Source: Chamaelirium japonicum
Lineage: Eukaryota > Streptophyta > Magnoliopsida > Liliales > Melanthiaceae
Direction of reading: 5' to 3'
DNA: 64,000 bases
Assembly: GCA_947650365.1 (NCBI GenBank)
Contig: OX393551.1
Coordinates: 63,109,173-63,173,172 of the forward strand
Shown: positions 1-10,774 of the stretch, piece by piece
Layout of the letters: the number at the start of each line of letters is the position of its first letter
Numbering within the stretch: position 1 is the stretch's first letter
Notes under the pieces: model-generated
The model's input: the letters and a program-made list of their open reading frames with translations, nothing else
The model's database searches: none
What the model was told of the DNA's origin: nothing
Made by a program: the position numbers and the translations under genes

Positions 1-897
1 GGCCTTCAACTCCGAAGACATTGGAAGTAAAGGCCGAAGAAGAAGAAGCCTTCAACTACGAAGACGCCAGAAGCAAAGGCCGGAGAAGAAGATCAAAGTG
101 GCATTACCCCGTCGTCTTCAACAAGCCTTCGACTCTGATCACGCTAAAGAACCCCAGAGAATAAGAGAAGCCAAAGCCAATGCCACAACCGTCGTTGCCA
201 AAGTCCACCAAGTCGGAAGAAGAAAGAAGCCTTGGAGACGTCGTCATCGCCATTCGAGGAGAAGATCAAGCCAACGCCAAAGCAAAAGCCAAAGTCGGAA
301 AGCTGAAACAAAGCACCGGTAAAGATTGCGCCAAAGCAGTGCAACTGCCAAAGCCAAGCAACTACGACGGATACGAGCAAAGCACCACATGTTCTAGCCA
401 ATACAACGCGAAGTCCGGAAGAACTAAAGTATTGCAAGTCTCTACCCCGTCCACGTTCAAGTGCAAGCGCCAAAGCATCGCCAAAGCCAGAGCCACGTCA
501 AAGCAAAGCCAAAGCACGATCGACGCCGCGAACCGACGATCAAGGACGCCGAGATCTATCCAGAGTCGAGGGAGACGCGAAGACCGAGGAACAAAGCCAA
601 AAGCCCCCTAGCCGAGAACGCACGAAGCACGGAAGGGACAAAAGAAACGGCAAAGACTCCTTAGCCTCTCAAGAAACCCTCACCATGTAAAGATTTCTGT
701 CCTGGGCAACCCTTCAGAGCTCTTGCACGAAGTAACGTGAAGACGCCGATCAAAGCCCTCAAGAGGATCTCTCCCACAATCTCCTGATCAAATCTTCGCC
801 GCACCCGGCTCACCACCCCCGAGTCCCTGAGTCCCGACCTTTGTAATCCTCATGTGCTCGCAATAAAGATGACCCGAATAATTTTTCCGCCCATACA
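1..897 (+). mobile_element. 3' end of an unidentified inserted element (possibly an LTR)
   Basis: This stretch interrupts a copia element: the copia RNase H tail resumes at 898 with the same wording as the intact copy near 63680. The inserted DNA ends in CATACA at 897, followed by CCATT, so the end may be an LTR terminus with a CCATT target duplication. Positions 1-650 are low-complexity and rich in CCAAAGCC- and GAAGAAG-type words. An AATAAAG near 862 resembles a polyadenylation signal. The left end is outside the window. Open frames here are compositional and match no family I recognise. Confidence 0.4.
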
Positions 898-1014
898 CCA
901 TTCATTCACTCGATGGAGCAGACTGCTGACTTTCTCACGAAGCCTCTATAGCTGCTCACTTCCGGCATTTTATCAGCGAACTCTCGGATGATCCACCGTG
1001 ATTTTGAGGAAAAG
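898..1014 (+). pseudogene. copia RNase H C-terminal tail and polypurine tract
   Basis: The translation contains the motif [11 protein letters not shown], which ends the RNase H domain of the short-LTR copia family seen throughout this window. A stop follows directly and the rest is frameshifted, so it is a dead remnant. A degraded polypurine tract (GAGGAAAAG) abuts the 3' LTR. The rest of this element lies left of the window. Confidence 0.8.
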
Positions 1015-1155
1015 TGTTAATGTATAGAGATGGATCGGGTTTTATGTACAGTCGGGTCGGGTTCATTGTGTATTGATATACATATATATTGGGATTAGTC
1101 CCTCAATGAGAAGCACACTTCATTCTCTCCAAACCCTAGCCATCATCTCCTAATA
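1015..1155 (+). repeat. 3' LTR of short-LTR copia (upstream copy)
   Basis: This 141-bp LTR starts TGTTAATG and ends CCTAATA, where other copies end CCTAACA. It has the family's GGGTCGGG motifs, a TATATATA box and the CCCTCAATGAGAA block. Orientation is plus, unlike copies A-D. Confidence 0.8.
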
Positions 1156-1453
1156 GTTACATTGTGTATGCATGCATTTGCTAGCGTATTATGTTTGATT
1201 TTTGCAGGATCAAGTCCCCACCAACACTTGCTTCTTTGTTTACATGGTATTAAAGCACATATTTACTGCCCCAAATAGAAGAGTTTTGCTCATACATTTG
1301 CTCCAACTTTTGCTACTTGAAATAAACAATAGGGCTACAATTACATTTTAAAGTACAGCGTACATGTTATTTTCTTGGCATGCCTTAGTTCTTTAGAGTT
1401 TGTCTCTAGAGAATTCAGTGAATATTTCATGCAACCCTCGTGATTGCTTATTT

Positions 1454-1590
1454 AAAGATAGACAGATTCTTGCTGGCCAAAAATGTCTCACAGATTTGTA
1501 TGTCAGTTACTCTTTACAGTTACCTAAAGATAAAGACAGATTCTTGCAGGTTGAAAATGTCTCACAGATTTGTATCAGTTACACTTTAGA
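1454..1590. repeat. two-copy tandem duplication in intron
   Basis: Two units of about 66-70 bp at a period of 74 bp share AGACAGATTCTTGC and AAAATGTCTCACAG blocks. The repeat lies in the intron between the copia LTR and the first visible kinase exon. The rest of 1156-1758 holds AT-rich intron with a pyrimidine-rich approach to the acceptor AG at 1757-1758. Confidence 0.75.
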
Positions 1591-1758
1591 CTGAAATGAT
1601 ATAACTGGAAACTGCTTAATCAATCATTTGATTCACTCTGTAGAATTACTTAGTGTACTTCTATTCTGCTAAGTGAATTCAACCAAATCCAAGTTGTTCA
1701 ATTCTACTATTTGGAAGGTGTATCAAGTATGTTCGTATAATTCTTTCATCTCATGCAG

Positions 1759-2042
1759 TGTCAAAAAATCCTGTCAAAATCGATGGTGTAAAAGGCTTTA
1801 CATTTGAAGAAATGGCACGGGCAACAAATAATTTCAGCAACTCCAGTCAAGTGGGACAAGGAGGATATGGGAAGGTTTATAAAGGTATTTTAGCTGATGG
1901 AGCAGTAGTAGCCATAAAGCGTGCGGAAGAAGGATCTTTACAAGGTTCAAAAGAGTTCTTCACAGAGATTGAATTGTTGTCAAGGTTGCATCATCGAAAT
2001 CTGGTTTCTTTGGTTGGATATTGCGATGAAGAAGATGAACAG
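1759..2042 (+). CDS. LRR receptor-like kinase (At1g06840-like), kinase exon a: N-lobe
   Basis: This exon codes for the juxtamembrane segment and N-lobe of a plasma-membrane serine/threonine receptor-like kinase. It shows the glycine loop ([11 protein letters not shown]), the ATP-anchoring lysine (VVAIKRA) and the alpha-C glutamate region ([20 protein letters not shown]). The acceptor AG is at 1757-1758 and the donor GT at 2043-2044. From 1761 there are 94 whole codons, so the next exon starts in phase 0. Wording and exon layout match the LRR-VIII kinases typified by Arabidopsis At1g06840, whose extracellular LRR part would lie upstream of the window. No signal peptide or transmembrane segment is visible here. 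All motifs are intact, so I read it as a functional gene, not a pseudogene, although expression cannot be judged. Confidence 0.93.
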
Positions 2043-2979
2043 GTATCTCTCTCGCATCTTGGTTTCTAGAATATCTAATAAGGCTAATTTTTAAAACTTG
2101 GCTTGCTATTAATCCTAGTAACAATAGTAAGAATTATGGACTTGACAAGGTTTGAAGTTTCATCCGAAACATTTCTGGTGAACCTCCAAGATCGAAGCAT
2201 CTCGAAGGTTTGGTCCTGGATCTGATTATTTCAGCATGTTCTGGCTGAAGCCCAATGATTTCTGCCATTTTCGGCCAAACCCTCGTTGTTTCTTCATCTT
2301 TCTTTCTTTTGTTTCTTTTTACTTTAAATTTTAATGATAAAAAAGAATGCCCCCCTTCCAACAACTTTTGAGTGTAATCACGGCCCGAATTCCTTGAAAT
2401 GAGAACTCTAGAACAGAGGGATTCCAGCCTCAGATTTTTCGTACAATAGATTTTTCAGCCCAACAAATCCTTGGCCTTTTTAATAGAGTCACCACCAAAC
2501 TTAGTATCTGATTATCTTTTATGGCAAAATGGTATGGGGACATAAGCTATAGGTTCAAAATGATCTTATCATTTGAAAGATCTTTTGAAGCTAACTAACA
2601 CCAGCTGTTAGCTTGTGTTTTTTGATAGCAGCTCTTGGTTCAAGTCCAACCTTTGCCATGTAGTGGTTTTAGCCTCTTTATTATGTAATATATTTAGTCT
2701 TTATGGATCTTTCCTTGTGAATTTTTATATGTGTGTTATATTTGAAACTTGAATAAGAAATTTTGGTATTTGCTTTAGTAATTGCTAGTTGTTACTTAAT
2801 ATGGACTCTCACTTTATTTTCAGATATGACTAGTACTTGATATATAATTGACACTTACTAGCTAATTAGTAATGTTATACATCGAAATTCTTGAAATTTT
2901 TGAACCAGTCAGTTACTTGCTTTGTAGACTCACTAGTAGAGGCACCTTACACGGTTACACCAACTCAGTAGACTCACTA
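2043..2979 (+). other. intron sequence, nothing recognised
   Basis: AT-rich DNA directly after the kinase exon donor. The short open frames on the minus strand look incidental. I see no transposon ends here. Confidence 0.6.
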
Positions 2980-4672
2980 TTTTTTTTTTTAGGGGTAAAA
3001 AAAAGAATTCATTAATCAAAAAAAAAAATCAGTTACAGTCTTACAGAACACGGCTTACTCAAAATGAGTAAGCAGAAGCACATAAAAATCACTGATAAAT
3101 AGCCTAAACACATGGTCGACAACAAACACAACCAAAAAAGGCTAACTCGCAGCCATCCAAGCCCACCTCTACTCAACAGAATCAAAAGGGAGGACATCAA
3201 ACAGCTCCAACAAACACCAAGAAGGAAGGGGCGAGACAACTTAACTTGCACCCTTACTCCTAGTAACTCTGTCAGATGTACCCATAGGCCAAGACTCCAT
3301 AGCATTGCCAGAAGAAGCCTTCCCCACTGGTCTAATAGAGTCCTCATAAGCAGGGTTCGGCACAGTGCGAATAAGGGGGCACTGGCAAGGAAAGGAGGCA
3401 ACTTGCCCCCTCTAACAGCAACAAAAGGATCAAGGTCAGGGATAGGTTCAAGGCCCGGGGGTGGTATATCACTTCCCTCCCCTATTTCCTCCCCCCCTCT
3501 GATCTCCCCCTCTAGCTCAGAAATAAGAGGGACATAACCGTCCAAGTCTTCCTCCTAATAAGAAGCAAGAGCTTGTTGTAGGGCCGGCACCTGAAGGCTG
3601 GAGCTATAACCCAAGTTCTTTCTCCACCGAGCTAAAGGCTTAGAAGACGAGGGAGCCTTAGATGGGGTTCATTCAAAAGACCCCCAGCAGGAGGGGCCTC
3701 CACTACAAGACCCCCATCATTAGCCCCCTCTTGCACCATAACAACAGCACCAACACCTTTGGAATTCCCATCATCAACTTCGCACTTTCCTGCTTCTGCA
3801 CCCATCACAGATTCAGCTCCAACTCCTGGAGCAACATCTCGTGTAACGTCAGCACAAACAGCCACTTCTGCTTGCGAAACAGCAGCCATACCAGCCTTGA
3901 CATTAAGCGTAACATTAGCGCTAGCGGCTTCTACTGCAATGCCACCATTGGCATCAGCATTAGCAGAATTTGCTCCATCCTCCACAGCACAAGCATCACC
4001 TTCTCCATTCATATTGCATGCTGCAGCAATATTCATCTCTTCAACACCTCCAACCATATAAGCAACACATGAGACAGCAACCCCTTCTGATATCCCTTCT
4101 GATTGCTGAAGCAAGCTCTCGGAACTTGGCCCATCCCGAACCTCTTCAACCAAAGCATCACCCAGCATAGCATATCTAAATCCGGAAGGTCTAACTGATA
4201 TCAAAAAGGGCTCCATCGGCTGAGGAAGCTGTGCCCTTCCGATAGAGTGCCACCCATATTCGAGGGGCTCCTTACCTTTGGAGGAGGAGGGCTTGCTCCA
4301 TTGGGAGGAAATCCTCACATTCTGGTCACCAAAAAAAACTTTGGGCTGCCATGATTGACTCACCCGAGTTTGGACCACCTTAGGATGTTTGGTACATACA
4401 TCACCACTGTGATCAAAGCTTTTGCACACCTTGCACCTAGTAGGAATCCAATCATACTTCACCGGCTGCCAAGAGAGAAACTCACCCTTATCGTTCCTCG
4501 CTTGAACTCTGCTTGGAAGCGAGTCTTCCACATTTATCTCCATGCATACCCGTGCAAACTGGGCTCTAGAACCTCTAGTGGTAGCTTGATCCATATAGAT
4601 AGGAGTGCCAAACACACTCCCCAACCGACTGAGCATATTTAGAATGTTCTGATTTTTAATGAAAATGATCAC
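2980..4672 (-). mobile_element. 5'-truncated LINE remnant with poly(A) tail
   Basis: On the minus strand this ends in an 11-base poly(A) (poly(T) at 2980-2990) and carries a plant LINE ORF1 fragment at its other end. The minus-strand 5' end near 4672 falls inside the ORF1 domain, as expected for 5' truncation during target-primed reverse transcription. ORF2 is absent, so there is also an internal deletion or this is a non-autonomous derivative. Its 3' end differs from the LINEs near 50 kb, so it is another family. No target duplication was found. Confidence 0.6.
3632..4672 (-). pseudogene. LINE ORF1 fragment (DUF4283 / CCHC-type zinc knuckle family)
   Basis: The 346-codon frame begins part-way through a DUF4283-like domain (LGSVFGTPIYMDQAT, FARVCMEI) and continues to a zinc-knuckle region (RCKVCKSFDHSGDVC, a CCHC pattern). 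These are the hallmarks of plant LINE ORF1 and related proteins. After about residue 130 the chain is low-complexity, rich in Ala, Gly and Val, and I assign nothing to it. The N-terminal half of the domain is missing, so it is annotated as a fragment. Its methionine is unlikely to be a true start. Confidence 0.65.
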
Positions 4673-4950
4673 CCTATCTTAGATAGGACACCCACAAAAA
4701 ATTGTCACATTCTAAAACTTCTAAAGGCATCAAATATGTTTTTTAATTTAACGGTTAAAATAAATGGTCGATAAAGTTTCTAGCATTTGATGCCCCAACA
4801 AGTTTTAGAATGCTTTGATTTTTTGTAGACATTCTAAGGTAAGGTGATCACCCTCAAAAAAATTCAGCACGTTCTAAACATTCTAGCATTACTAATTCAT
4901 CGTATGTCATAGGGTACTCCCTATGACATGTCATAGGAACCCAGCCCTCA

Positions 4951-4953
<3 letters not shown>
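4673..4953. mobile_element. partial nested-palindrome foldback element M0
   Basis: Inverted blocks around TTCTAAAACTTCT and the paired sites GATCACCCT (4667) and GATCACCCTCA (4846) flank a central AACGG segment. The layout, with a small hairpin in each arm and a unique centre, matches elements M1, M2 and M4 to the right. The left terminus is fused to the LINE remnant, so the element is incomplete or the junction is old. At 4906-4935 there is a separate short palindrome around CATAGGG/CCCTATG. Confidence 0.5.
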
Positions 4954-5032
<79 letters not shown>

Positions 5033-5048
5033 TATATATATATATAGG

Positions 5049-5080
<32 letters not shown>

Positions 5081-5081
<1 letters not shown>

Positions 5082-5475
5082 GGCTGTTACAGTGAGCTGT
5101 GAGCTACCGGGAGAGGGAAGTGAGCTGCGGGTATTTTGACCCCCCAAAAAGTTATGGAATTTGATGAAATTTGGTGAGGTTGTTGCCTAGGATAAGATGA
5201 TCATCCTCACCAATTTTCATCAAATTCCAAAACTTCTAGGGGGGTCAAATGGTCGAAGCAATTTCTGCAGATTTTAACGGTGACTGCGGACGATAGAAAT
5301 TGCTTCGACCATTTGACCCCCCTAGAAGTTTTGGAATTTGATGAAATTGGTGAGGATGATCATCTTATCCTAGGCAACAACCTCACCAAATTTTATCAAA
5401 TTCCATAACTTCTTGGGGGGTCAAAATACCCGCAGCTCACTTTCCTGGGCGGCAGCTCATAGCTCACTGTAACAG

Positions 5476-5478
<3 letters not shown>
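5081..5478. mobile_element. foldback element M1 (nested palindrome, TA-flanked)
   Basis: A near-complete palindrome of about 398 bp starting GGGCTGTTACAGTGAGCT and ending AGCTCACTGTAACAGCCC. Its centre lies near 5270 (TTTTAACGGTGACTGCGGA). Each arm contains its own inverted repeat, made of AATTTGATGAAA..GGTGAGG and CCTCACC..TTCATCAAATT around a TGATCATC core. It has no coding capacity. It is flanked on both sides by microsatellite, consistent with TA target duplication. Confidence 0.8.
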
Positions 5479-5522
<44 letters not shown>

Positions 5523-5525
<3 letters not shown>

Positions 5526-5910
5526 CTGTTACATTAAGCTGCGGTAGGAGAAAATGAGTTGCAGGTATTTTGACCCCCCTAGAAGTTTTGGAATTTTATG
5601 AATTTTGGTGAGGGGTTGTCTAGGGTAAGATGATCATCCTCACCAATTTTCATCAAATTCCAAACCTTTTAGGGGGGTCAAATGGTCGAAGCAAAATCTG
5701 CAGATTTTAACGGTGACTGCGGACAACAGATTTTGCTTCGACCATTTGACAACCCTAGAAGTTTTGGAATTTGATGAAAATTGGTGAGGATGATCATCTT
5801 ACCCTAGACAACACCCTCACCAAATTTCATCAAATTCCAAAACTCCTAGGGGGGTCAAAATAACCGCATCTCACTTTTTAAACCGGCAGCTCACAGCTCA
5901 CTGTAACATT

Positions 5911-5912
<2 letters not shown>
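5523..5912. mobile_element. foldback element M2 (same family as M1)
   Basis: About 390 bp, clearly homologous to M1 throughout but diverged. It starts GGGCTGTTACATTAAGCT and ends AGCTCACTGTAACATTCC. The same nested inverted repeats and the TGATCATCCTCACC core are present in both arms. It is separated from M1 only by a 44-bp TA tract. Confidence 0.8.
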
Positions 5913-6004
<92 letters not shown>

Positions 6005-6007
<3 letters not shown>

Positions 6008-6153
6008 GGATTTGCTAAAATGCGGCATGTGGTGCGTGCGGCATCGCACCGCACCCGTCTGATGCAAGCGTTGCGTGCATGCGATGCACACAGTAGTGCA
6101 TCAGACGGCTGCGGTGCGATGCCACACGCACCGCATGCCGCATTTTAGCATAC

Positions 6154-6157
<4 letters not shown>
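6005..6157. mobile_element. foldback element M3 (GC-rich palindrome)
   Basis: A 153-bp palindrome from GAGGGATTTGCTAAAATGCG to CGCATTTTAGCATACCCC, with an internal hairpin around CGTCTGATGCA/TGCATCAGACG. GC-rich and non-coding, with TA tracts on both sides. Same family as M5. Confidence 0.8.
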
Positions 6158-6795
<638 letters not shown>

Positions 6796-6796
6796 G

Positions 6797-6827
<31 letters not shown>

Positions 6828-6845
6828 TATATAGAGAGAGAGAGA

Positions 6846-7117
<272 letters not shown>

Positions 7118-7118
7118 A

Positions 7119-9029
7119 GGCTCTAAAGCACTTCAAAAGCAAAAACAATAAACTAGCTAGATTTTTAATTCATAAAGATCAGTTCCTTATAGTTGGGAAC
7201 ATCTCTATTTATAGACTAGAAGAAAGCAGCTAATAGAAGTCCCATCGTTTGGGATTCTTCGTATTTAATTCCAGCATATAAAATGAAATTAAAGGATAAA
7301 AATTACTTAAAATCAGGGGACTTGGATGCTCTAAATGCACTTGAATCATATAGCAACACCTAGGCACTCCTAGGTGCTCCTAGGTTCCAAGGTGCCCTCT
7401 TGGCATCTAGGATCGCCTTAGTGCCTTGACAACATTGATCCCATGATTGTTGATTTCCATTGACACGTAAATCTTACGTCGTCGTGTATCTCATTCTTAT
7501 TTTAACGTAAGGACATACCCTCTAGGTGAACTAGTAACAAAAATGCTCCTAAAGGGATCAATCACTTGTAAGTATAGATGGGCCAAATTGTCTTAAATAG
7601 GTCCAGCAACATTATAGTAAAATTGATGATAAAACAACATGAAACCAATCATTATTTCTACAAAGTGGGCTTTATTTGAATATGAGGAACGAAAGAAATT
7701 GTGGGAATTAGTTACATGGACTTGGATATATGGGTTTCCAGTGCGGGCGCATGTTTAGGTGTCATATAATTTAATCCCCCAAACCTTATGGTGATGGGAC
7801 GTGTTTAAATCGTCCAATAATTGGGTACATGTGCTTGGACACAATATCATGAAGCATTCATAAAGGATTTTATCCATATAATTTCTTGAGGTTCAAAAAT
7901 AAATTCTTTTAAAATAGTTATTTAAGGTTTATGTTATGTAGGAGCCAAAGGCAAAATAACAAGTCATGAGTTTTGTCTGCATGTCCAAGCACCCGAATCC
8001 ATGTGTGTACGCCTCTGGAAATAAGCGAGTCTAGGTTATGTTTTTGTGTGAGTAGCCTAACCTATAAAATTTTACTTCAATAGAGCAAAGTTTCTTTTTT
8101 TTGTGTGGTTATAGTCAACTATATTCATGGGACTGTGCTACTTTGGAGGCACTAAATCATGCCTAAAGAGGACAATTGATCATCCAACAAACAGTAATTT
8201 GACCTTATCCCATTATGATGGAGTCAACTAGGGACAACCACTTTAATAAGACGGCTCCACCAAATGATCCAGGAAAAAATTATAATAGGTTATCAACCTG
8301 AAATCAACCTTTATGGGTTGGTGCCAAATCTTGGTCGGTGCAATTTGTGCAAGTGAGGGTCCTTTCAGTTAGACTTAGAAGGTCAGTTGATGGGTAAGGA
8401 GGTCAACCTTATTGGTTGGCCAATTTAAGCTCATGCAACCAAGGGTCAACCCTCCTAAATGTTAGACTAAGAAAGATCCCAGGCAAAAGGTTGAAGGTAA
8501 GGTTTAATTTTAGGAATTGCATTCAAATCTGGGGCACAAATTATAAACCAATATGCTAATTTTGAAACACAATTTTCCATAGGCAACTCTGCGTTGTTAG
8601 TGCTTGTTACCTTTCCGGAAAGAAAACTTCTACATTGTTGGAAACTGACTGTTCAAATAGTGATAAATATTGTGAATTATGAAATGAATAGTGTAAAACT
8701 CGACGGTCGAATGTTATTCGCACACATGTTTAGTACTTCTCTCTTTCATTAAGTTGTCATTAAATCAGACATCCTTTGAGTGATCCAGACAAAAGTATCG
8801 TTATGGTTTAATTTCAATCTTCAACCTACCTTTCTATTTACACTTGAGCTTTTTATGCACCCATATCGCTTAGATGCGATAAAAAAACAAATGTTGTTCT
8901 CTCCTGTCATAAGCAGCTTCTTGTCTATAGTATCAACTTATTATGGTATTTGATTAAAGTAGCTAGTTTGGATTTGTGTTTGTTATGATAAGTACAACTT
9001 ATTTGTTTTCTTATGTGTTTGGTATGCAG
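7119..9029 (+). other. intron sequence, nothing recognised
   Basis: About 1.9 kb of AT-rich intron leading to the acceptor AG at 9028-9029. I found no transposon ends, coding motifs or long repeats in it. Confidence 0.6.
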
Positions 9030-9081
9030 ATGTTGGTATATGAGTTTATGCCAAATGGTACCCTACGTGATCACATTTCTG
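9030..9081 (+). CDS. LRR receptor-like kinase, kinase exon b: hinge region
   Basis: A 52-bp exon coding MLVYEFMPNGTLRDHIS plus one base, the hinge and start of the C-lobe in receptor-like kinases. Acceptor AG at 9028-9029, donor GT at 9082-9083. It begins in phase 0, matching exon a, and ends in phase 1, matching exon c (G + CT gives Ala). It is too short for ORF calling and was found by family wording and splice sites. About 33 kb of retroelements separate it from the next exon. Confidence 0.92.
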
Positions 9082-9185
9082 GTGAGTATTCTCATGTTCT
9101 TTCTATAATGTCATGTTGTACCAAACACAAGAATACACTCCTGAGTGCTTTATGAAATAAATTCTAAATTAATATAGTCCACCTT

Positions 9186-9187
<2 letters not shown>

Positions 9188-9231
<44 letters not shown>
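9188..9231. repeat. (AT)n microsatellite
   Basis: An uninterrupted AT dinucleotide tract of about 44 bp in the intron after exon b. Confidence 0.95.
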
Positions 9232-9235
<4 letters not shown>

Positions 9236-9291
9236 GTCCTTGAATTATCTCTTACTCCTACATTATTTTTGTAATTTCAATGCACTATAAC

Positions 9292-10001
9292 CTGGGATAC
9301 ACTGATACTTTGAAACAAGTGTTGTACCCATATCGGATACTTCTCGATACTCCGATATGGCCCGATACGTATCCGATACGGCTAGGAATTAAAAAAAAAA
9401 ATCCGATACGCCGGGGATACGAGGCCGATACGCCGGGGATACAGGGCTGATACGCCGAGGATACGGGACCGATATGCCGGGATACGTATGGATGGTAATG
9501 TAGTCCAAAATCCAAAAATCTGACCCAAACCCGATCGAAACTCGACCGAAACATCAGATATGGGTCTAAATTCTATGCGTGACCATTTGCTTAATGATAT
9601 CATTTATATGTTTTGTTTTTTGGATGATGCATGTGACACTAGCTTTGTATTTTGTAATGGATAATGAACGTTAATGTTTTTTGCTAGCGTTATGAACGAT
9701 GAATGGGACACTTGCGTAATGTTGTTAGCGTTACTTTTTTGTAATGGATGAATTGACACTAGCGTTGTATTTTTTGGTTGTATTGGATGTAAATTATGTA
9801 ATGAATGATAAGTATGGTCATATTTAATTTTCAAACTATTCACTATCCATATTCTAGCACAAAAATTATTATATTTAATTATTACTTATATATATAATTA
9901 CAAACATATCCCTGTCGTACTATGTATCCTAGTTTTTCAAAAATCCATGTATCGCCGTATCCTCGTATCTGTATCCCCGTATCCGTATCGGTGCTTCCTA
10001 G
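9292..10001. mobile_element. non-autonomous hAT element related to the 24.3-kb hAT
   Basis: A 710-bp element flanked by the perfect 8-bp target duplication ACTATAAC (9284-9291 and 10002-10009). The right end reads GGTGCTTCCTAG; the left end CTGGGATACAC is an imperfect inverted copy (8 of 11 bases). Subterminal regions are packed with GATACG/CGTATC words on both sides. The last 31 bases match the right end of the autonomous hAT at 28315 in 27 positions, all differences being transitions. It has no transposase, so it would depend on one supplied elsewhere. Confidence 0.85.
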
Positions 10002-10251
10002 ACTATAACTCATTTACTTAAGTTGTGTATCGTTTGCGATTATCGGCTGAGGATGAGATAGGATTGCCAATTCCAACCTGTCATTTCTTGTGTCTGACAC
10101 TAGCACATGTGTCACTTCCATGGTTTAGGATTTCAGAGGGGATGCTTTGATATCTTCCCTCACCAAAAAAAAATAGGATGCAAAACAGCTTTATACTGTT
10201 TTGGCCTAGACCAGGTAATTTCCATTCAAAACATTTGTTTCCAATCGAGGT

Positions 10252-10358
10252 TGTTAGGAGACGACGGCTAGGGTTTGGAGAGGAACAGTATGATTCCATT
10301 GAGGGACTCAAGCCCAATATATGTACAGTAAACCCGACCCATTACATTTACATTAACA
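10252..10358 (-). repeat. copia A 3' LTR (107 bp)
   Basis: Runs from TGTTAGG to TTAACA on the plus strand. It has one copy of the 22-bp CCCGACC-containing unit, whereas the partner LTR has two. Confidence 0.93.
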
Positions 10359-10371
10359 CTCCCCCTCAAAC

Positions 10372-10773
10372 TCACGGTGGATCATGAACCGAGAGTTTGC
10401 CTAGAAAATGTCTGAAGCGAGCAGTCGTCAGTGGCTTCGTCAGAAAATCAGCAGTCTGCTCCGATGAGGGAATGAAAGGCAGGGAGATGATGTGATCGAT
10501 AAACGCCTGGCGAACATAATGACAGTCAACTTCAATATGCTTTGTTCGCTCATGGAAGACCGGATTGCTAGCAATCTGAATAGCACTCCGGTTGTCACAG
10601 AAGAGAGGGGTCGGCCCGGATATCACCACTCCCAAGTCAAGCAGAAGACGGCGAAGCCAGACAATCTCAGCGGTGGTGGAAGCCATAGCCCTGTATTCGG
10701 CTTCGGTGCTGGAGCGAGCAACAGACTCCTGCTTCTTGCTGCGCCACGAAATCAGTGAGTCACCCAGAAACAC
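10372..10773 (-). pseudogene. copia A RNase H C-terminal part
   Basis: Codes the C-terminal RNase H segment ([51 protein letters not shown]) and ends in the normal terminus HDPP. It is separated from the RT frame by a one-base deletion near 10832 (GAGTGGC where the other copies read GAGTAGGC). In an intact element this would be part of a single polyprotein. Confidence 0.88.
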
Positions 10774-10774
10774 A

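Noticed and set aside
98-664. Overlapping Lys/Ala/Ser-rich frames on both strands
   Set aside because: All frames are open because of the repetitive CCAAAGCC composition; none matches a family.
1-897. Endogenous pararetrovirus fragment
   Set aside because: Considered because of the terminal AATAAA and flanking retroelement, but no viral motif is readable.
1400-1594. Possible additional kinase exon
   Set aside because: The frame coincides with a 74-bp tandem duplication and shows no LRR, transmembrane or kinase wording or matching splice phase.
3112-3537. Plus-strand frame in the LINE remnant
   Set aside because: Opposite strand to the LINE ORF1 and without recognisable motifs.
10307-10352. 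CCCGACC repeats as telomere-like sequence
   Set aside because: They are short tandem units within copia LTRs, not a telomeric array.
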